Shown: positions 17,005 through 26,463, numbered from the stretch's first letter. The stretch is 64,000 nt of DNA from Erythrobacter sp. (GCF_035194505.1 NZ_CP136573.1:310001-374000); one strand, 5' to 3'. The notes: generated by a model not told the origin, from the letters alone. A program made the numbers and translations.

Positions 17005-20000
17005 ATGGTCACTAATATCGCGCTGCAAATTCTGGACGCTGTCGAGACAATCGAAATGCGGTCGCTTGCTTGGGGTTACTCTGAGGGTTCCCTAAGTGAG
17101 GCTGAACTCATGTCTTTGGGGTCAGTTTCGGCAATAGACGAACTTATCGATGCTCGACTGATCTTAGAACTACCGGACAGTCGAGGGACGCCACGTTATC
17201 GCTCGCGCTTTGCAGAGTTGGTTCGTTTGTTAGTCCGCTTACGTCAGATCTTCCCAGGTAAACCTTGGGTCGGTGCTCCTCGTTTGGTCTCTGATTTTAG
17301 GATCGATAGACGTCCGCGCCGTTATCCTAAGCGGGATCGCACCCCTGAGGACATCGCCAACAAGAATACCGGCTCGATTTCCGCTACGCCGAGAAAGCGG
17401 GAGGTTTGGCAAGCGCTGACTCATGAGATCTCGGGATTGGCCTCTTTTCAGGAGCGCGCGACAGTCCGTCAGTTAGAGGCGTCTTCTGATAGTGGGACTA
17501 TAGTTACCGCTGGTACAGGCAGCGGTAAAACGATGGCATTTTACCTCCCAGCGCTAATGCGGATCGCCGAGGCGATCGATGAAGGACACTGGACGAAGGT
17601 TATAGCCATATATCCTCGCACCGAGTTGTTGAAGGATCAGTTGGCCGAAGCTTATCGCATGGCGCGCCGATTAGACTCGACGCTTGCTCGACACGGAAAG
17701 CGAAAAATCAAGATTGGTGCTTTTTTCGGTTCGACGCCAAACTCAGTTCAACAACCTTTTTTTAGTGAAGATTGGCGCGACACTAAGGCGGGAAGGATCT
17801 GCCCATGGTTGCGTTGTCCGAACTGTGACTCTGACCTCGTTTGGCGCAAGCAAGATTTTGAGAAGAGTATTGAACAACTTAGCTGTCTGCAACCGGGTTG
17901 CCATAAGTTAATTAGCTCGGACGAAGTTGTGCTTACCCGCCGCAGTCTTAACGACATGCCGCCGGATATCTTGTTCACGACGACGGAGATGTTGAACCAG
18001 AGACTTTCTGATCATTGGTACAGAGGCCTATTTGGGGTGGGTGTTGCAAGCCACCATAAGCCATTTCTCGCTTTGCTCGACGAAGTACACACTTACAGTG
18101 GCACGAGTGGTGCACAAGCAGCCCTAGTGCTGCGACGCTGGCGTCATGCTGTCGATACGCCGATCACTTGGTCGGGGCTCTCCGCAACACTCGCTGAAGC
18201 ACAACGTTTTTTTGCAGATCTCACAGGCGTTCGTGAAGACCGTGTGGAAGTCATATCGCCAGAGGCATCTGAGATGGAGTCCGAAGGCGCCGAATATCAG
18301 ATTATTCTGCAGGGTGACGCCGGTTCCAGGGCCTCCTTGCTGTCTGCCAGCATTCAGGCTTCAATGTTGATTGCTCGCACGCTCGATCCGCCCGATCATG
18401 GGTGCTCATCAGGTGTGTTCGGGCAGCGGTTGTTCGTGTTCACGGACGATCTCGATGTCACAAATCGCCTATTTGACGATCTGCGTGATGCTGAGGCTTA
18501 CGATTTATTTGGCAAGCGCGATCAGAGGCGTGAGCCTCTCGCGGCACTGCGGTCAAGTGGAGAAGATGGAGCAGTTCGCGATCGCGACGGTCAGCGCTGG
18601 CGATTGTGTGAGCAAATTGGCCATGATCTCGCCACTTCGCTTATTGTCAGTCGCACCACATCCCAGGACGCCGGTGTTAATGCAAGGGCGAACGTGATCG
18701 TTGCCACCGCGGCTCTTGAGGTGGGTTTCAATGATCCAAATGTCGGTGCAGTATTACAGCATAAATCCCCGAGAAACTTTGCGTCTTTCCTGCAGCGTAA
18801 GGGGCGCGCTGGTCGTAACCGGGCTATGCGACCAATAACAACGACAATTCTCTCCGATTATGGGAGGGACAGGCTGTCCTTCCAGACGTACGAGCATCTA
18901 TTTGACCCAGAGTTGCCGCCTCAGCAATTGCCGATCGGTAATCAATACGTCCTAAAGATGCAGGCAGTGTTTTCGTTATTTGATTGGCTGTCAGTGCGGG
19001 CTAGTCACATGACGACATATAAGGGCACGATGTGGCGTATTCTCAGTGGACCCGACGCACTTAAGAAGTCTGGAGCCCTCGGACAAGCGACCATTAAGAT
19101 CCTTGATGGGCTAATGGTTGGCGATACGTCGTTGATTGGGCAGTTGCGATATCACCTGAAACGGTCGCTTCGTATCGACGAGGCGACGGTCGATGCTCTT
19201 ATGTGGGACCCACCGCGATCACTAATGCTGGAGGCGGTTCCGACTTTGTATCGTCGGATATCTCAAAATTGGCAGTTGGCGTTCCCCAGCGGTGGCACGA
19301 TTCTTGATCTATGTATTCCAAATCATCCGCTTCCGGACTTCGTTCCGCGCGCACTGTTTAGTGACCTTAGTCTTCCAGAAGTGACTGTCGAGATTCCGCC
19401 AGCCACCGTACAGCACGAGGCACGAAACGAGAGCTTGCCGATTATCCAGGCGCTTGGTCAGTTGGTGCCAGGTCGAGTGACGCGTCGATTTGCGCACGAG
19501 CGTGGCCAACTCTGCCATTGGGTCCCGGTGGGTTCTCTTGAACCCGAACAAGTGATGTCCATAGAGGATTATGCTTGTGAACATGAGTTTATTGGCGCGT
19601 TCACTCCGAGTTGTAACGACCCACTCGATCGAAACCCGCGCTATGTTTTCCGACCTTGGAAAGTGGCGCTCCGACAAGCAAGGCGAAGCGATGCTCTGCC
19701 GAGTAGCAATGCGCGGTTCAATTGGGACAGCGAGTTCTCCCCTCATGGTGAACCGCTCATTGTTCCACCACCCCCGCGGTCTCGCTGGTCAGATTGGATC
19801 GGCGCAACGGCGTTTCACGTCCACCGCTTTCGTGGCGGCGTGACGGTTAGGCGCTTTGCTGGATCTGTTGATGCGAACATTCGCAAAGCCGATGCTGACT
19901 ATCCGGTCCATATCAAGTTCGTGACATCCGACGGGGAAGCAGCTGCATTGGGCTTTGCAATGGACGTGGACGGGATGCGGCTTGACCTAAGCCTTCCTGC

Positions 20001-21483
20001 TGCTGAAGAACTCGCGCGGATAGAACTGCCTGCTAATCTCGCTGCATCAGCACGGGCAGCATATCTGCGGAGCCGTTTCCTTGGCGATCCTGGCTTGCCG
20101 TCTGATCTTAACATTTTTCAGCGTGATTGGTTGATCCAGATAGCCATTTCTGTTGTGCTTTCAAAAGCAATGCGTGAGGGCTGTTCCGCAAGTATCGCGG
20201 CTGCCGAAATTTTCTCTGAAGACAAGCTTTTGAACACCATGCAAGCTGGCATGGCCGACTTTTTTGGCGCTGGTGCATTCGAGAACGATGATGACGACGC
20301 GGCGGAAAACGTTGAAGAAGAATTAGCAGTTAAAGCGGGGAGGCTTGAGGAAACTCTAACCGCACAAGTTGCACGAATTGAGGTTCAGGCGCGTCTGCGT
20401 GCACTTGCGTCTGAGTTCGATACTCCTGACGAAGTGGCATTCGGTAGCTGGTTGCGCAGTTGTCTTGCAGAGACCCTCGGTGAGGCGCTTCTCCAAGCTT
20501 GCCTTGCAACTGCTCCTCGTCAAGCAACCATTGATACCCTGCTGCTCGACTTCGAACCGTTGGACAATGGTTCTATACGCATCTGGATCACTGAAGGGAC
20601 GTTAGGCGGTGCCGGGGTACTTCAGGCGTTTTCTGAGCGCTTTGCTACTGAACCTCGACTTTTATTCAGTGCCTTGGAAGCTGCGCTTGCACCGACTGAT
20701 CTCGAGATCTCCGCTGCTGGACTGGAGCGCGTCGTTGATCTGACTACATCTGATCCTACGATTGCTGATGCAATTCGAAATGTGCGATCGGCCGAAGGGC
20801 ACGAGGAACGAGAGCTTGCCTGGTCTTTGTTCAGAGCGGAAATGGCACAAAGAGGCTTACCCATAGGGCATAGCCTATCGGTGTCTCTAAATGGTCGGTT
20901 GATGCGGGCTGGATCCGGCCCAGATCTTGACGAGTTACTGGGACTACTGCTTTCTCGTTGGCGGGAAATTGAACAAGACCTTGGTATCGCCGTTGGCCTG
21001 CGCGAGTTTTCAACACTTGCCGGGCAAGACGAACGTCTCGTAGAATCGCTGCGTGATTTCTTGTCGTCACAGATACCTGGATCAACTGGAGACCGCATCG
21101 AACGCATTGGTCTCGTTAGTGGATTGCTCTGGCCGCGTGGGGTGGAAATTAGACAGCGCGCACTTCAGTCTTACAATCCATTTCGACGGCCACGCTTTAC
21201 GGATCCAGGACTGGCACGCGCAATTTTAATGGCTGGTCTCGCTCCGGAGGTCCGGGTCGAAGACGGCGATTGGCGCGTCTCCATCGCGAGTGAGTTGGCC
21301 GAGCATGGCACAGTTCGTCTGTCAGTCCACAAATCAAAAAATGCTCATTTGCACTCGGCATTGATCGAACTTGCCGCTACGCCAATTGATGTTGCCTATT
21401 TGCAGTTCTTTCCGTCGCTAGAACGCTTTGAGGACGAAGGCGAGCGCCTTGTCGCCATCCTGTCTCTCAGGGAGCAGGTATGA
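17005..21483 (+). CDS. dpdJ: DpdJ, very large DEXH helicase
   Basis: About 1492 aa. Motifs: AGTGSGKTMAFYLPAL (Walker A), LLDEVHTYSG (DEVH box), TWSGLSATL (motif III) and LQRKGRAGRN (motif VI), the arrangement of DUF1998-type ATP-dependent helicases. A cysteine cluster (CPWLRCPNC, then CLQPGC) inserted near residue 270 between motifs Ia and II is a likely zinc ribbon. The C-terminal 700 residues have no recognised domain. It is the largest Dpd protein and is possibly essential for restriction in Salmonella. ATG 17005 is used here; a TTG at 16999 overlapping the dpdI stop is the alternative. ATGA overlap with dpdK. Confidence 0.86.
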   Translation: MVTNIALQILDAVETIEMRSLAWGYSEGSLSEAELMSLGSVSAIDELIDARLILELPDSRGTPRYRSRFAELVRLLVRLRQIFPGKPWVGAPRLVSDFRIDRRPRRYPKRDRTPEDIANKNTGSISATPRKREVWQALTHEISGLASFQERATVRQLEASSDSGTIVTAGTGSGKTMAFYLPALMRIAEAIDEGHWTKVIAIYPRTELLKDQLAEAYRMARRLDSTLARHGKRKIKIGAFFGSTPNSVQQPFFSEDWRDTKAGRICPWLRCPNCDSDLVWRKQDFEKSIEQLSCLQPGCHKLISSDEVVLTRRSLNDMPPDILFTTTEMLNQRLSDHWYRGLFGVGVASHHKPFLALLDEVHTYSGTSGAQAALVLRRWRHAVDTPITWSGLSATLAEAQRFFADLTGVREDRVEVISPEASEMESEGAEYQIILQGDAGSRASLLSASIQASMLIARTLDPPDHGCSSGVFGQRLFVFTDDLDVTNRLFDDLRDAEAYDLFGKRDQRREPLAALRSSGEDGAVRDRDGQRWRLCEQIGHDLATSLIVSRTTSQDAGVNARANVIVATAALEVGFNDPNVGAVLQHKSPRNFASFLQRKGRAGRNRAMRPITTTILSDYGRDRLSFQTYEHLFDPELPPQQLPIGNQYVLKMQAVFSLFDWLSVRASHMTTYKGTMWRILSGPDALKKSGALGQATIKILDGLMVGDTSLIGQLRYHLKRSLRIDEATVDALMWDPPRSLMLEAVPTLYRRISQNWQLAFPSGGTILDLCIPNHPLPDFVPRALFSDLSLPEVTVEIPPATVQHEARNESLPIIQALGQLVPGRVTRRFAHERGQLCHWVPVGSLEPEQVMSIEDYACEHEFIGAFTPSCNDPLDRNPRYVFRPWKVALRQARRSDALPSSNARFNWDSEFSPHGEPLIVPPPPRSRWSDWIGATAFHVHRFRGGVTVRRFAGSVDANIRKADADYPVHIKFVTSDGEAAALGFAMDVDGMRLDLSLPAAEELARIELPANLAASARAAYLRSRFLGDPGLPSDLNIFQRDWLIQIAISVVLSKAMREGCSASIAAAEIFSEDKLLNTMQAGMADFFGAGAFENDDDDAAENVEEELAVKAGRLEETLTAQVARIEVQARLRALASEFDTPDEVAFGSWLRSCLAETLGEALLQACLATAPRQATIDTLLLDFEPLDNGSIRIWITEGTLGGAGVLQAFSERFATEPRLLFSALEAALAPTDLEISAAGLERVVDLTTSDPTIADAIRNVRSAEGHEERELAWSLFRAEMAQRGLPIGHSLSVSLNGRLMRAGSGPDLDELLGLLLSRWREIEQDLGIAVGLREFSTLAGQDERLVESLRDFLSSQIPGSTGDRIERIGLVSGLLWPRGVEIRQRALQSYNPFRRPRFTDPGLARAILMAGLAPEVRVEDGDWRVSIASELAEHGTVRLSVHKSKNAHLHSALIELAATPIDVAYLQFFPSLERFEDEGERLVAILSLREQV

Positions 21484-22007
21484 CAAAGGTTTCCCGCGAT
21501 ATTCATGGCCCGGCACAATCACGGGCTATCCGTGACGTTTTACAGACCTTGTTTGCGACCGAGTTGCTTAAGCCGAGCAAGCCACTGTGGCTCTGTTTCG
21601 CATGGGTTACGGATCTACATGTGTTGGATAACAGCGCACGCCAATTTGCGCTGCTGCAGCCTGACTGGCCTGCCGCGCCTGTCCGCCTCAGCCTGGTACT
21701 CGGCGCACTGCTGGCCCGCGGCGGGCAGATTAATGTGGTTATCCGAGAAGACAGTCATAACATGGCCTTCATCGCAGCGCTGGAGAGATTGCGTGCAGAT
21801 CACGGCAAGGGGATTCGTTGGGCAGTCGGTGATAATTTTCATGCGAAGGGTCTTTTGGGAGACAGCTACTTCCTTAATGGATCGATGAATTTAACAATAA
21901 ACGGTGTGAGCGTGAACGAGGAGCACGTCGTACTTCGTCTCGACCCCGCTCTGCTCGCCCAGCAGCGCTTGGAGTTTGCTGACCGATGGGAAGGGAAGCT
22001 CCGATGA
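21480..22007 (+). CDS. dpdK: DpdK, phospholipase D-like (putative nuclease) protein
   Basis: 175 aa with one PLD/HKD-type active site: HAKG (His121, Lys123) then NGSMN (Ser135, Asn137) and a glutamate in NEEHV. A single HKD motif suggests it acts as a dimer, as PLD-type endonucleases do. In the Dpd system it is needed for restriction and is the best nuclease candidate of the cluster. It is translationally coupled to dpdJ (ATGA) and to dpdD (ATGA). No signal peptide is present, so it is cytoplasmic, consistent with acting on DNA. Confidence 0.86.
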   Translation: MTKVSRDIHGPAQSRAIRDVLQTLFATELLKPSKPLWLCFAWVTDLHVLDNSARQFALLQPDWPAAPVRLSLVLGALLARGGQINVVIREDSHNMAFIAALERLRADHGKGIRWAVGDNFHAKGLLGDSYFLNGSMNLTINGVSVNEEHVVLRLDPALLAQQRLEFADRWEGKLR

Positions 22008-24085
22008 TCGGGCATGATGCTGCAGTTGCAGAGGCGTTTGCCTCTGATTTTCGAAACATTGCCGGCTTTAGTGGATTGCCAACTAAGTGGCGAACGCTCT
22101 TTGAAGACGTTCTGACAAGTGCTGTGGACCCTCATATTCCAGGGGCAATACTGCCCGCGCCCATGGGCAAAGGATGTCGCATCTATGCAGTTGCTGCTGA
22201 TCAAACCGAATGGCGGCGGTTGCGTCCTTTGCTTTCCGCTTTCGCTGGCCCAACACTGACCAACTTCACTGGGATCGTACAAGCGCCATCCAGTACGGAT
22301 CCAATGGATGCGTTTGCAAGTTCGTTGCCAGCGGAAGTGATTGCTGTTGCAGAGGCGCTCGATACCGGCGTTGATGCAATGCGAGCGCTGCGCCGCATGT
22401 TGGCAATGATACGCCAAGCGCCTGAAGGCTCTTTGAAACCACCACGCCCGACGAGTTGGTTGCTTTCTGATTTCGAGGATGCACTTAATGTTGGCGACCG
22501 TACCAGAGCAGAGCGACTGGTCGGGAGGCTTCGTGACGAATGTCGTTTAGACGCGCTCAATCTTAGATTTTTGAGCGTACAACTGCTTGCCAGCTTGGAG
22601 AGTTGGGCTGAATTACGTGAAAGTAACTACTTCATTGATCTTTGCCTTGCGCGCAAACCTGGAGCCATTGCTTCTCATTTAGCTGAGGCCCTTTTCCAAA
22701 CAGACTTAGCGGCTGCATTCTATACTGAAGACATTGATAATTGTCGTCGTGAATATTCAAAAATTCGTTCACTTGGAACGCCACTCATCGCAGTACCTCC
22801 TCCGGCAGCGCTTGGGCCAGGGGGATGGAGGCTATATGCGATGGCTGCGCTTTCGTCAGAAAATCCAGATCCAGGCTTGCTACGGTCACTTGCCGAAGGA
22901 CCAGATCTGGGATGGATAAGTTCACACCTCAAGGCACCCGGTATAGAAGCCGAGGTCCTGGTCGCTCCAGAACCAGACGCCGATTTTGCGGAGATCCGCA
23001 AGGCCCTCGAGCGCCTCACTGATCTACCCGAAGAGCAGCGTATCCGTCTTTTGGAGATCGAACCTTTCCGGTCTCTTTTTGCCGGTGGTGCCGAGGTGCA
23101 ACCTGCTAGTATCCCGCTTGGTTGGCGCGATTGGCTCAAGCGCATTCCTGACCCGGATTACACCATAGCATTTGAGATTGCCCGTAAAGGCGCTCTTGAG
23201 TGGCCTATCGAGGTTGCTGCGGACCCAGTTGAAGCGACAGCGTTAGCGGAGGACTTGGCAGACGCACTCGCGGATAAAGTGTCGCGCGCAAGGCTCGCGC
23301 AAGCCTTGCCGTTGATAGTGAACTGGTTGCAACGCGACGCTTTGTTTCCACGGGCCTCGATGAGGCCTGTTTACGAGACGGTTCTGACCCTATTCGCCCT
23401 AGGAGAGGCCCGCGACCAAGGCATCATGGCATCTTCGGGGGTCGTCGGGGAAGCTATACTGGCAATTGGAAACTCTGTCTCAGATTACCAGCGGCTAATA
23501 CATTCTCTAGAGACGCTGATAACCGAGGGTACGGGCACCGGGAGCGTCCATATGCTCCTGGAATTAATTGAGGCGACAATACGTCACCCTTGTCCGGATA
23601 GTTCAGCTAGAGAGGGTTTCTGGTTAACCGCACTGGCCGTTCTAGAACCCTTGCGACACCGGTTGGAGCCAGTCCAGCTGGCTAGCTTAGCGACGCTTGG
23701 CGGTCTGTTAGGATGGAGTGATCCGCCGTTTGCAGATGCTGCCACGGCGGCTCCAAGCCAATTCGGCACAAAACTCGCGAACCTTCGGATCGGCATTTAC
23801 ACGCTAACAGAATCAGCCGCTAGGCAGGCAGCGTCAGTTTTGGCCCGTGTTGCACCGAGCGTGATAGTCCAGACTTCGTCCGAACATGTGGGGTCCGCGC
23901 AACTGAAAGCTATGGCTGAGAACTCTGACCTACTCATTATAACATCTTTGTCTGCCACTCACGCAGCGACGGATTTCATTCGAGCTCACCGTCCTGCTTC
24001 GAAGCCAATATGCTGGGCTGCAGGCCGTGGCTTCACAAGCATCGTTAGGGCGGTCGAAGAATTTATAGGCGGAGATCACTCCTAA
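22004..24085 (+). CDS. dpdD: DpdD, Dpd-system protein required for restriction
   Basis: 693 aa from ATG 22004 (ATGA with dpdK). No standard enzyme motif is visible. The protein is helical with a repetitive feel (ALDTGVDAMRALRR..., LVGRLRDECRLDALNLRFLSVQLLASLESW), suggesting a TPR- or HEAT-like scaffold. The end (TNLAN-like SAARQAASVLARVAPSVIVQTSSEHVG region, then ITSLSATHAATDFI) looks like a small alpha/beta domain. Identity rests on cluster position after dpdK and general similarity to what is known of this cluster. The next gene originally began 27 nt downstream. Confidence 0.72.
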   Translation: MIGHDAAVAEAFASDFRNIAGFSGLPTKWRTLFEDVLTSAVDPHIPGAILPAPMGKGCRIYAVAADQTEWRRLRPLLSAFAGPTLTNFTGIVQAPSSTDPMDAFASSLPAEVIAVAEALDTGVDAMRALRRMLAMIRQAPEGSLKPPRPTSWLLSDFEDALNVGDRTRAERLVGRLRDECRLDALNLRFLSVQLLASLESWAELRESNYFIDLCLARKPGAIASHLAEALFQTDLAAAFYTEDIDNCRREYSKIRSLGTPLIAVPPPAALGPGGWRLYAMAALSSENPDPGLLRSLAEGPDLGWISSHLKAPGIEAEVLVAPEPDADFAEIRKALERLTDLPEEQRIRLLEIEPFRSLFAGGAEVQPASIPLGWRDWLKRIPDPDYTIAFEIARKGALEWPIEVAADPVEATALAEDLADALADKVSRARLAQALPLIVNWLQRDALFPRASMRPVYETVLTLFALGEARDQGIMASSGVVGEAILAIGNSVSDYQRLIHSLETLITEGTGTGSVHMLLELIEATIRHPCPDSSAREGFWLTALAVLEPLRHRLEPVQLASLATLGGLLGWSDPPFADAATAAPSQFGTKLANLRIGIYTLTESAARQAASVLARVAPSVIVQTSSEHVGSAQLKAMAENSDLLIITSLSATHAATDFIRAHRPASKPICWAAGRGFTSIVRAVEEFIGGDHS

Positions 24086-24111
24086 GGCATCGTTAAATCT
24101 AGAGTGACCAC

Positions 24112-24135
24112 ATGAAAGATGTATTTGCAAAATTA
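24112..24135 (+). other. Original first eight codons of the HNH-HIT gene, cut off by the IS
   Basis: ATG AAA GAT GTA TTT GCA AAA TTA reads MKDVFAKL straight into the left end of the IS630 element. Removing the IS and one copy of the TA target joins this frame perfectly to GAG CAT TTC (EHF) at 25190, giving MKDVFAKLEHFIRKEMRMSH. A GAGTGACC stretch before the ATG could serve as a weak ribosome-binding site. Confidence 0.82.
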
Positions 24136-24147
24136 GAGCGGTTTCCA
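24136..24147 (+). repeat. Left terminal inverted repeat of the IS630 element
   Basis: GAGCGGTTTCCA, exact reverse complement of 25176-25187, directly after the TA at 24134-24135. Confidence 0.93.
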
Positions 24148-24227
24148 CACGATCTGATTCGTCAGGGATTCCCTTCGCGGCGCCGTTGTGATTCAGACTT
24201 CCTGCTGGTGGCAGGAGGCCAGCACGG

Positions 24228-25174
24228 ATGGCACGAACGCTTTCACAGGATCTTCGGGACAGGGTCGTTGCAGCGATTGATGGCGGCCTGAGCTGCCACG
24301 CGGCGGCGGCGCGCTTTGGGGTCAGCGTGTCGAGCGCGATCCGCTGGCGGCGAAGAGCGCTTGAGCATGGCCGGGCCGTTGCCAAGCCGCGCGGCGGTGA
24401 CCGGCATTCAGGCAAGATCGAAGCGCACGGCGGCTTCATTCGGGAGCTGATCGCCGAGCAAGGCGACATGACCCTGGTCGAGGTTCAGGCGCGGCTGATC
24501 GAGCGTGGGGCCCTGGTCGGTATCGGCACGGTGCATCGCTTCTTCGTGCGTCACGGGATCACGCGCAAAAAAAGACCGGCCACGCGATCGAGCAGGACCG
24601 TCCCGACGTCCTGAGGCAACGGCAGCATTGGTTCGACGGCCAGATCGATCTCGAACCCGAACGCCTCGTCTTCATCGACGAGACGTGGACCGCCACCAAC
24701 ATGACCCGCAGCCATGGCCGCTGCCCGAAGGGCGAGCGGCTGCGGATGGGCTTCCCGCACGGCCACCGCAAGACCACCACGCTGGTCGCGGGACTGCGAA
24801 TGACCGGCATGGTCGCGCCGATGGTGCTGGACGGGCCGATCAACGGCGACTGGTTCGAAGCCTATGTGGCGCAGGTTCTGGTGCCCGAGTTGCAACCCGG
24901 TGACGTGGTCATCATGGACAACCTCTCGAGCCACAAACGGGCGGCAGTGAAGGAAAGGATCGAAGCGGCCGGTGCAACGCTGCGCTTCCTCCCGCCATAC
25001 AGCCCGGACTTCAACCCTATCGAGAAGGCATTCTCCCGGCTCAAAGCCATGCTCCGCAAGGCGGGTGAGCGAACCGTCAGCGGGTTGTGGGACTTGATCG
25101 GCCGGCTCGTCGACATCTTCCAGCCTGCCGAATGCGCCAATTACTTCAAATCTTGCGGATATGAGCCGGAATGA
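24228..25174 (+). CDS. IS630 transposase, expressed by -1 frameshift
   Basis: The first frame (24228-24614) gives MARTLSQDLRDRVVAAID with a helix-turn-helix (SCHAAAARFGVSVSSAIRW). At 24567-24573 an A7 run preceded by CGC allows -1 slippage; the new frame reads KTGHAIEQDRPDV, the expected continuation, and carries the DDE residues in VFIDETW, MDNLSSHK and PYSPDFNPIEKAFSRLK. The joined product is about 316 aa, normal for the family. AGGAGG precedes the ATG by about 10 nt. The frameshift is probably programmed rather than damage, since both halves are intact. Its stop TGA directly precedes the ATG of the HNH-HIT gene. Confidence 0.88.
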
Positions 25175-26155
25175 ATGGAAACCGCTCTAGAGCATTTCAT
25201 TCGCAAAGAAATGCGGATGTCCCACATTTATCAGCCTGTCATGCTGTTGGAACTGCTCAATTCCAAAGGTACCGCATCGGTCAATCAGATTGCAAAGGCA
25301 CTTTTGGCTCATGATGCGTCCCAGATCGAGTATTACGAGCAGATCACGAAAAATATGGTCGGCAAGGTGCTGACCAAAAACCGTCAGGTAACCGAACGCA
25401 AAGCTGACGAATTTCGGCTCAAGAATTTCGAGGTTCTGACCTCGGACGAGGTTTCTGCACTGGTTGCTCTGTGCCAGGCCAAGATCGATGAGTATGTCGG
25501 AAAGCGGGGAGAGGCGATCTGGGCACACCGTCGAAAATCAACGGGCTATGTTCCCGGAACTGCCCGATATGAGATCCTGAAGCAGGCAAAGTTTAGGTGC
25601 GAACTTTGTGGGATTTCAGCGGACGAGAAGGCGCTCGAAGTAGATCACATCCTGCCGAGAAATCTCGGTGGGAGTGACGAGCAGCATAACCTCCAGGCGC
25701 TATGTTACTCGTGCAATGCCACGAAACGTGACCGTGACGACACGGACTTCAGAGGGATGAGTGCAGCCTATGCTTGCCGGAGCGAAGGCTGCGCATTCTG
25801 TGAGCTGCCAGCAGAGCGCATCATTGCAGAGAATGAGTTGGCCCTCGCGTTCCGGGATGGCTTTCCTGTTACCGAACATCACACCCTGATAATCCCGAAG
25901 CGCCACGTATCTGACTACTTCGACCTGTTCCAACCTGAGCGGAATGCCATGCAGGCGCTGATGGAAAAGGAGCGCGCTTTGATTCTTCAAATCGATCCGA
26001 CAGTCACCGCGTTCAATGTTGGCATCAACGCCGGCGCAGACGCCGGCCAGACCATCTTTCACTGCCACATGCATTTGATCCCACGGCGCAAGGGTGACGT
26101 CGAAGAGCCTCGTGGCGGCGTGAGAGGGGTCATTCCGGCGAAGCAGAAGTATTGA
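25175..26155 (+). CDS. HNH endonuclease-HIT domain fusion protein
   Basis: 326 aa with three parts. Residues 15-130 look like a winged-helix region (VMLLELLNSKGTASVNQIAKALL). Residues 135-190 form an HNH nuclease: CELCG, then VDHILPRNLGGSDEQHNLQALC and CNATKRD, with the zinc cysteines and catalytic His. Residues 205-326 form a HIT domain: CAFCELP, EHHTLIIPKRHV and the HCHMHLIPRR triad. HIT enzymes hydrolyse or transfer nucleotides; HNH cuts nucleic acid. The gene sits just behind dpdD and was split from its native start by the IS; the present start uses an ATG formed by the IS end. ATG at 25211 or 25217 is an alternative. The role is unknown, possibly defence-related. Confidence 0.85.
   Translation: METALEHFIRKEMRMSHIYQPVMLLELLNSKGTASVNQIAKALLAHDASQIEYYEQITKNMVGKVLTKNRQVTERKADEFRLKNFEVLTSDEVSALVALCQAKIDEYVGKRGEAIWAHRRKSTGYVPGTARYEILKQAKFRCELCGISADEKALEVDHILPRNLGGSDEQHNLQALCYSCNATKRDRDDTDFRGMSAAYACRSEGCAFCELPAERIIAENELALAFRDGFPVTEHHTLIIPKRHVSDYFDLFQPERNAMQALMEKERALILQIDPTVTAFNVGINAGADAGQTIFHCHMHLIPRRKGDVEEPRGGVRGVIPAKQKY
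25176..25187 (+). repeat. Right terminal inverted repeat, now coding for the start of the HNH-HIT protein
   Basis: TGGAAACCGCTC, followed by the TA target copy. With the A at 25175 it creates an ATG, so codons ATG GAA ACC GCT CTA read METAL into the downstream gene. Confidence 0.93.
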
Positions 26156-26463
26156 AGCTGGGGTCAGCGTATCGCGCGCGTCTCAAATTTGAGGGCAATT
26201 TCGTTTTCAGTGCTGTGTAAGATTTGGTAGGCAAATAGGGTCTCAAAAGTGCAGTTCAAAAAGCTTCCAAGGCAATGAAATAGAAGTGCAAATTTCTGTG
26301 ACCAAACCTGCGCGGTCCAGAGGTTTTGGAGAGAGCGGGGGCGACGGAGAGAGCATGGGCCAATTTCCCTGACCCAGACTTTTTCGCTTGCGCCCAAAAC
26401 GGCGGCGAACTGCGCCATTTCAGGACCCCATGAGGGGGTGAGATCATTTCGAAGTGAAGAAAA
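26156..26463. other. Non-coding gap between the island's last gene and tRNA-Pro
   Basis: 308 bp with no convincing gene on either strand. It contains a short ACCCC/GGGGT hairpin near 26432-26446 on the outflow side of tRNA-Pro. No integrase or integrase remnant is visible. It probably holds the island junction. Confidence 0.5.

Larger units (their letters stand above)
24136..25187 (+). mobile_element. IS630-family insertion sequence, 1052 bp
   Basis: Bounded by 12-bp perfect inverted repeats GAGCGGTTTCCA (24136-24147) and TGGAAACCGCTC (25176-25187) and flanked by TA on both sides (24134-24135, 25188-25189), the target duplication typical of IS630/Tc1-like elements. It encodes one two-frame transposase. 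It appears intact and therefore may be recent. It is more GC-rich than the surrounding island. Confidence 0.95.

Noticed and set aside
24228..25174. Calling the IS630 transposase a frameshifted pseudogene
   Set aside because: The frame change falls on an A7 slippery run at the place usual for the family and both halves are otherwise intact, so programmed frameshifting is the better explanation.
1..26463. Second copy of the tRNA-Pro 3' end as a left attachment site
   Set aside because: I looked for the TTCGAATCC...CCCCGACCA pattern on both strands in the island and did not see it; it probably lies left of the window.
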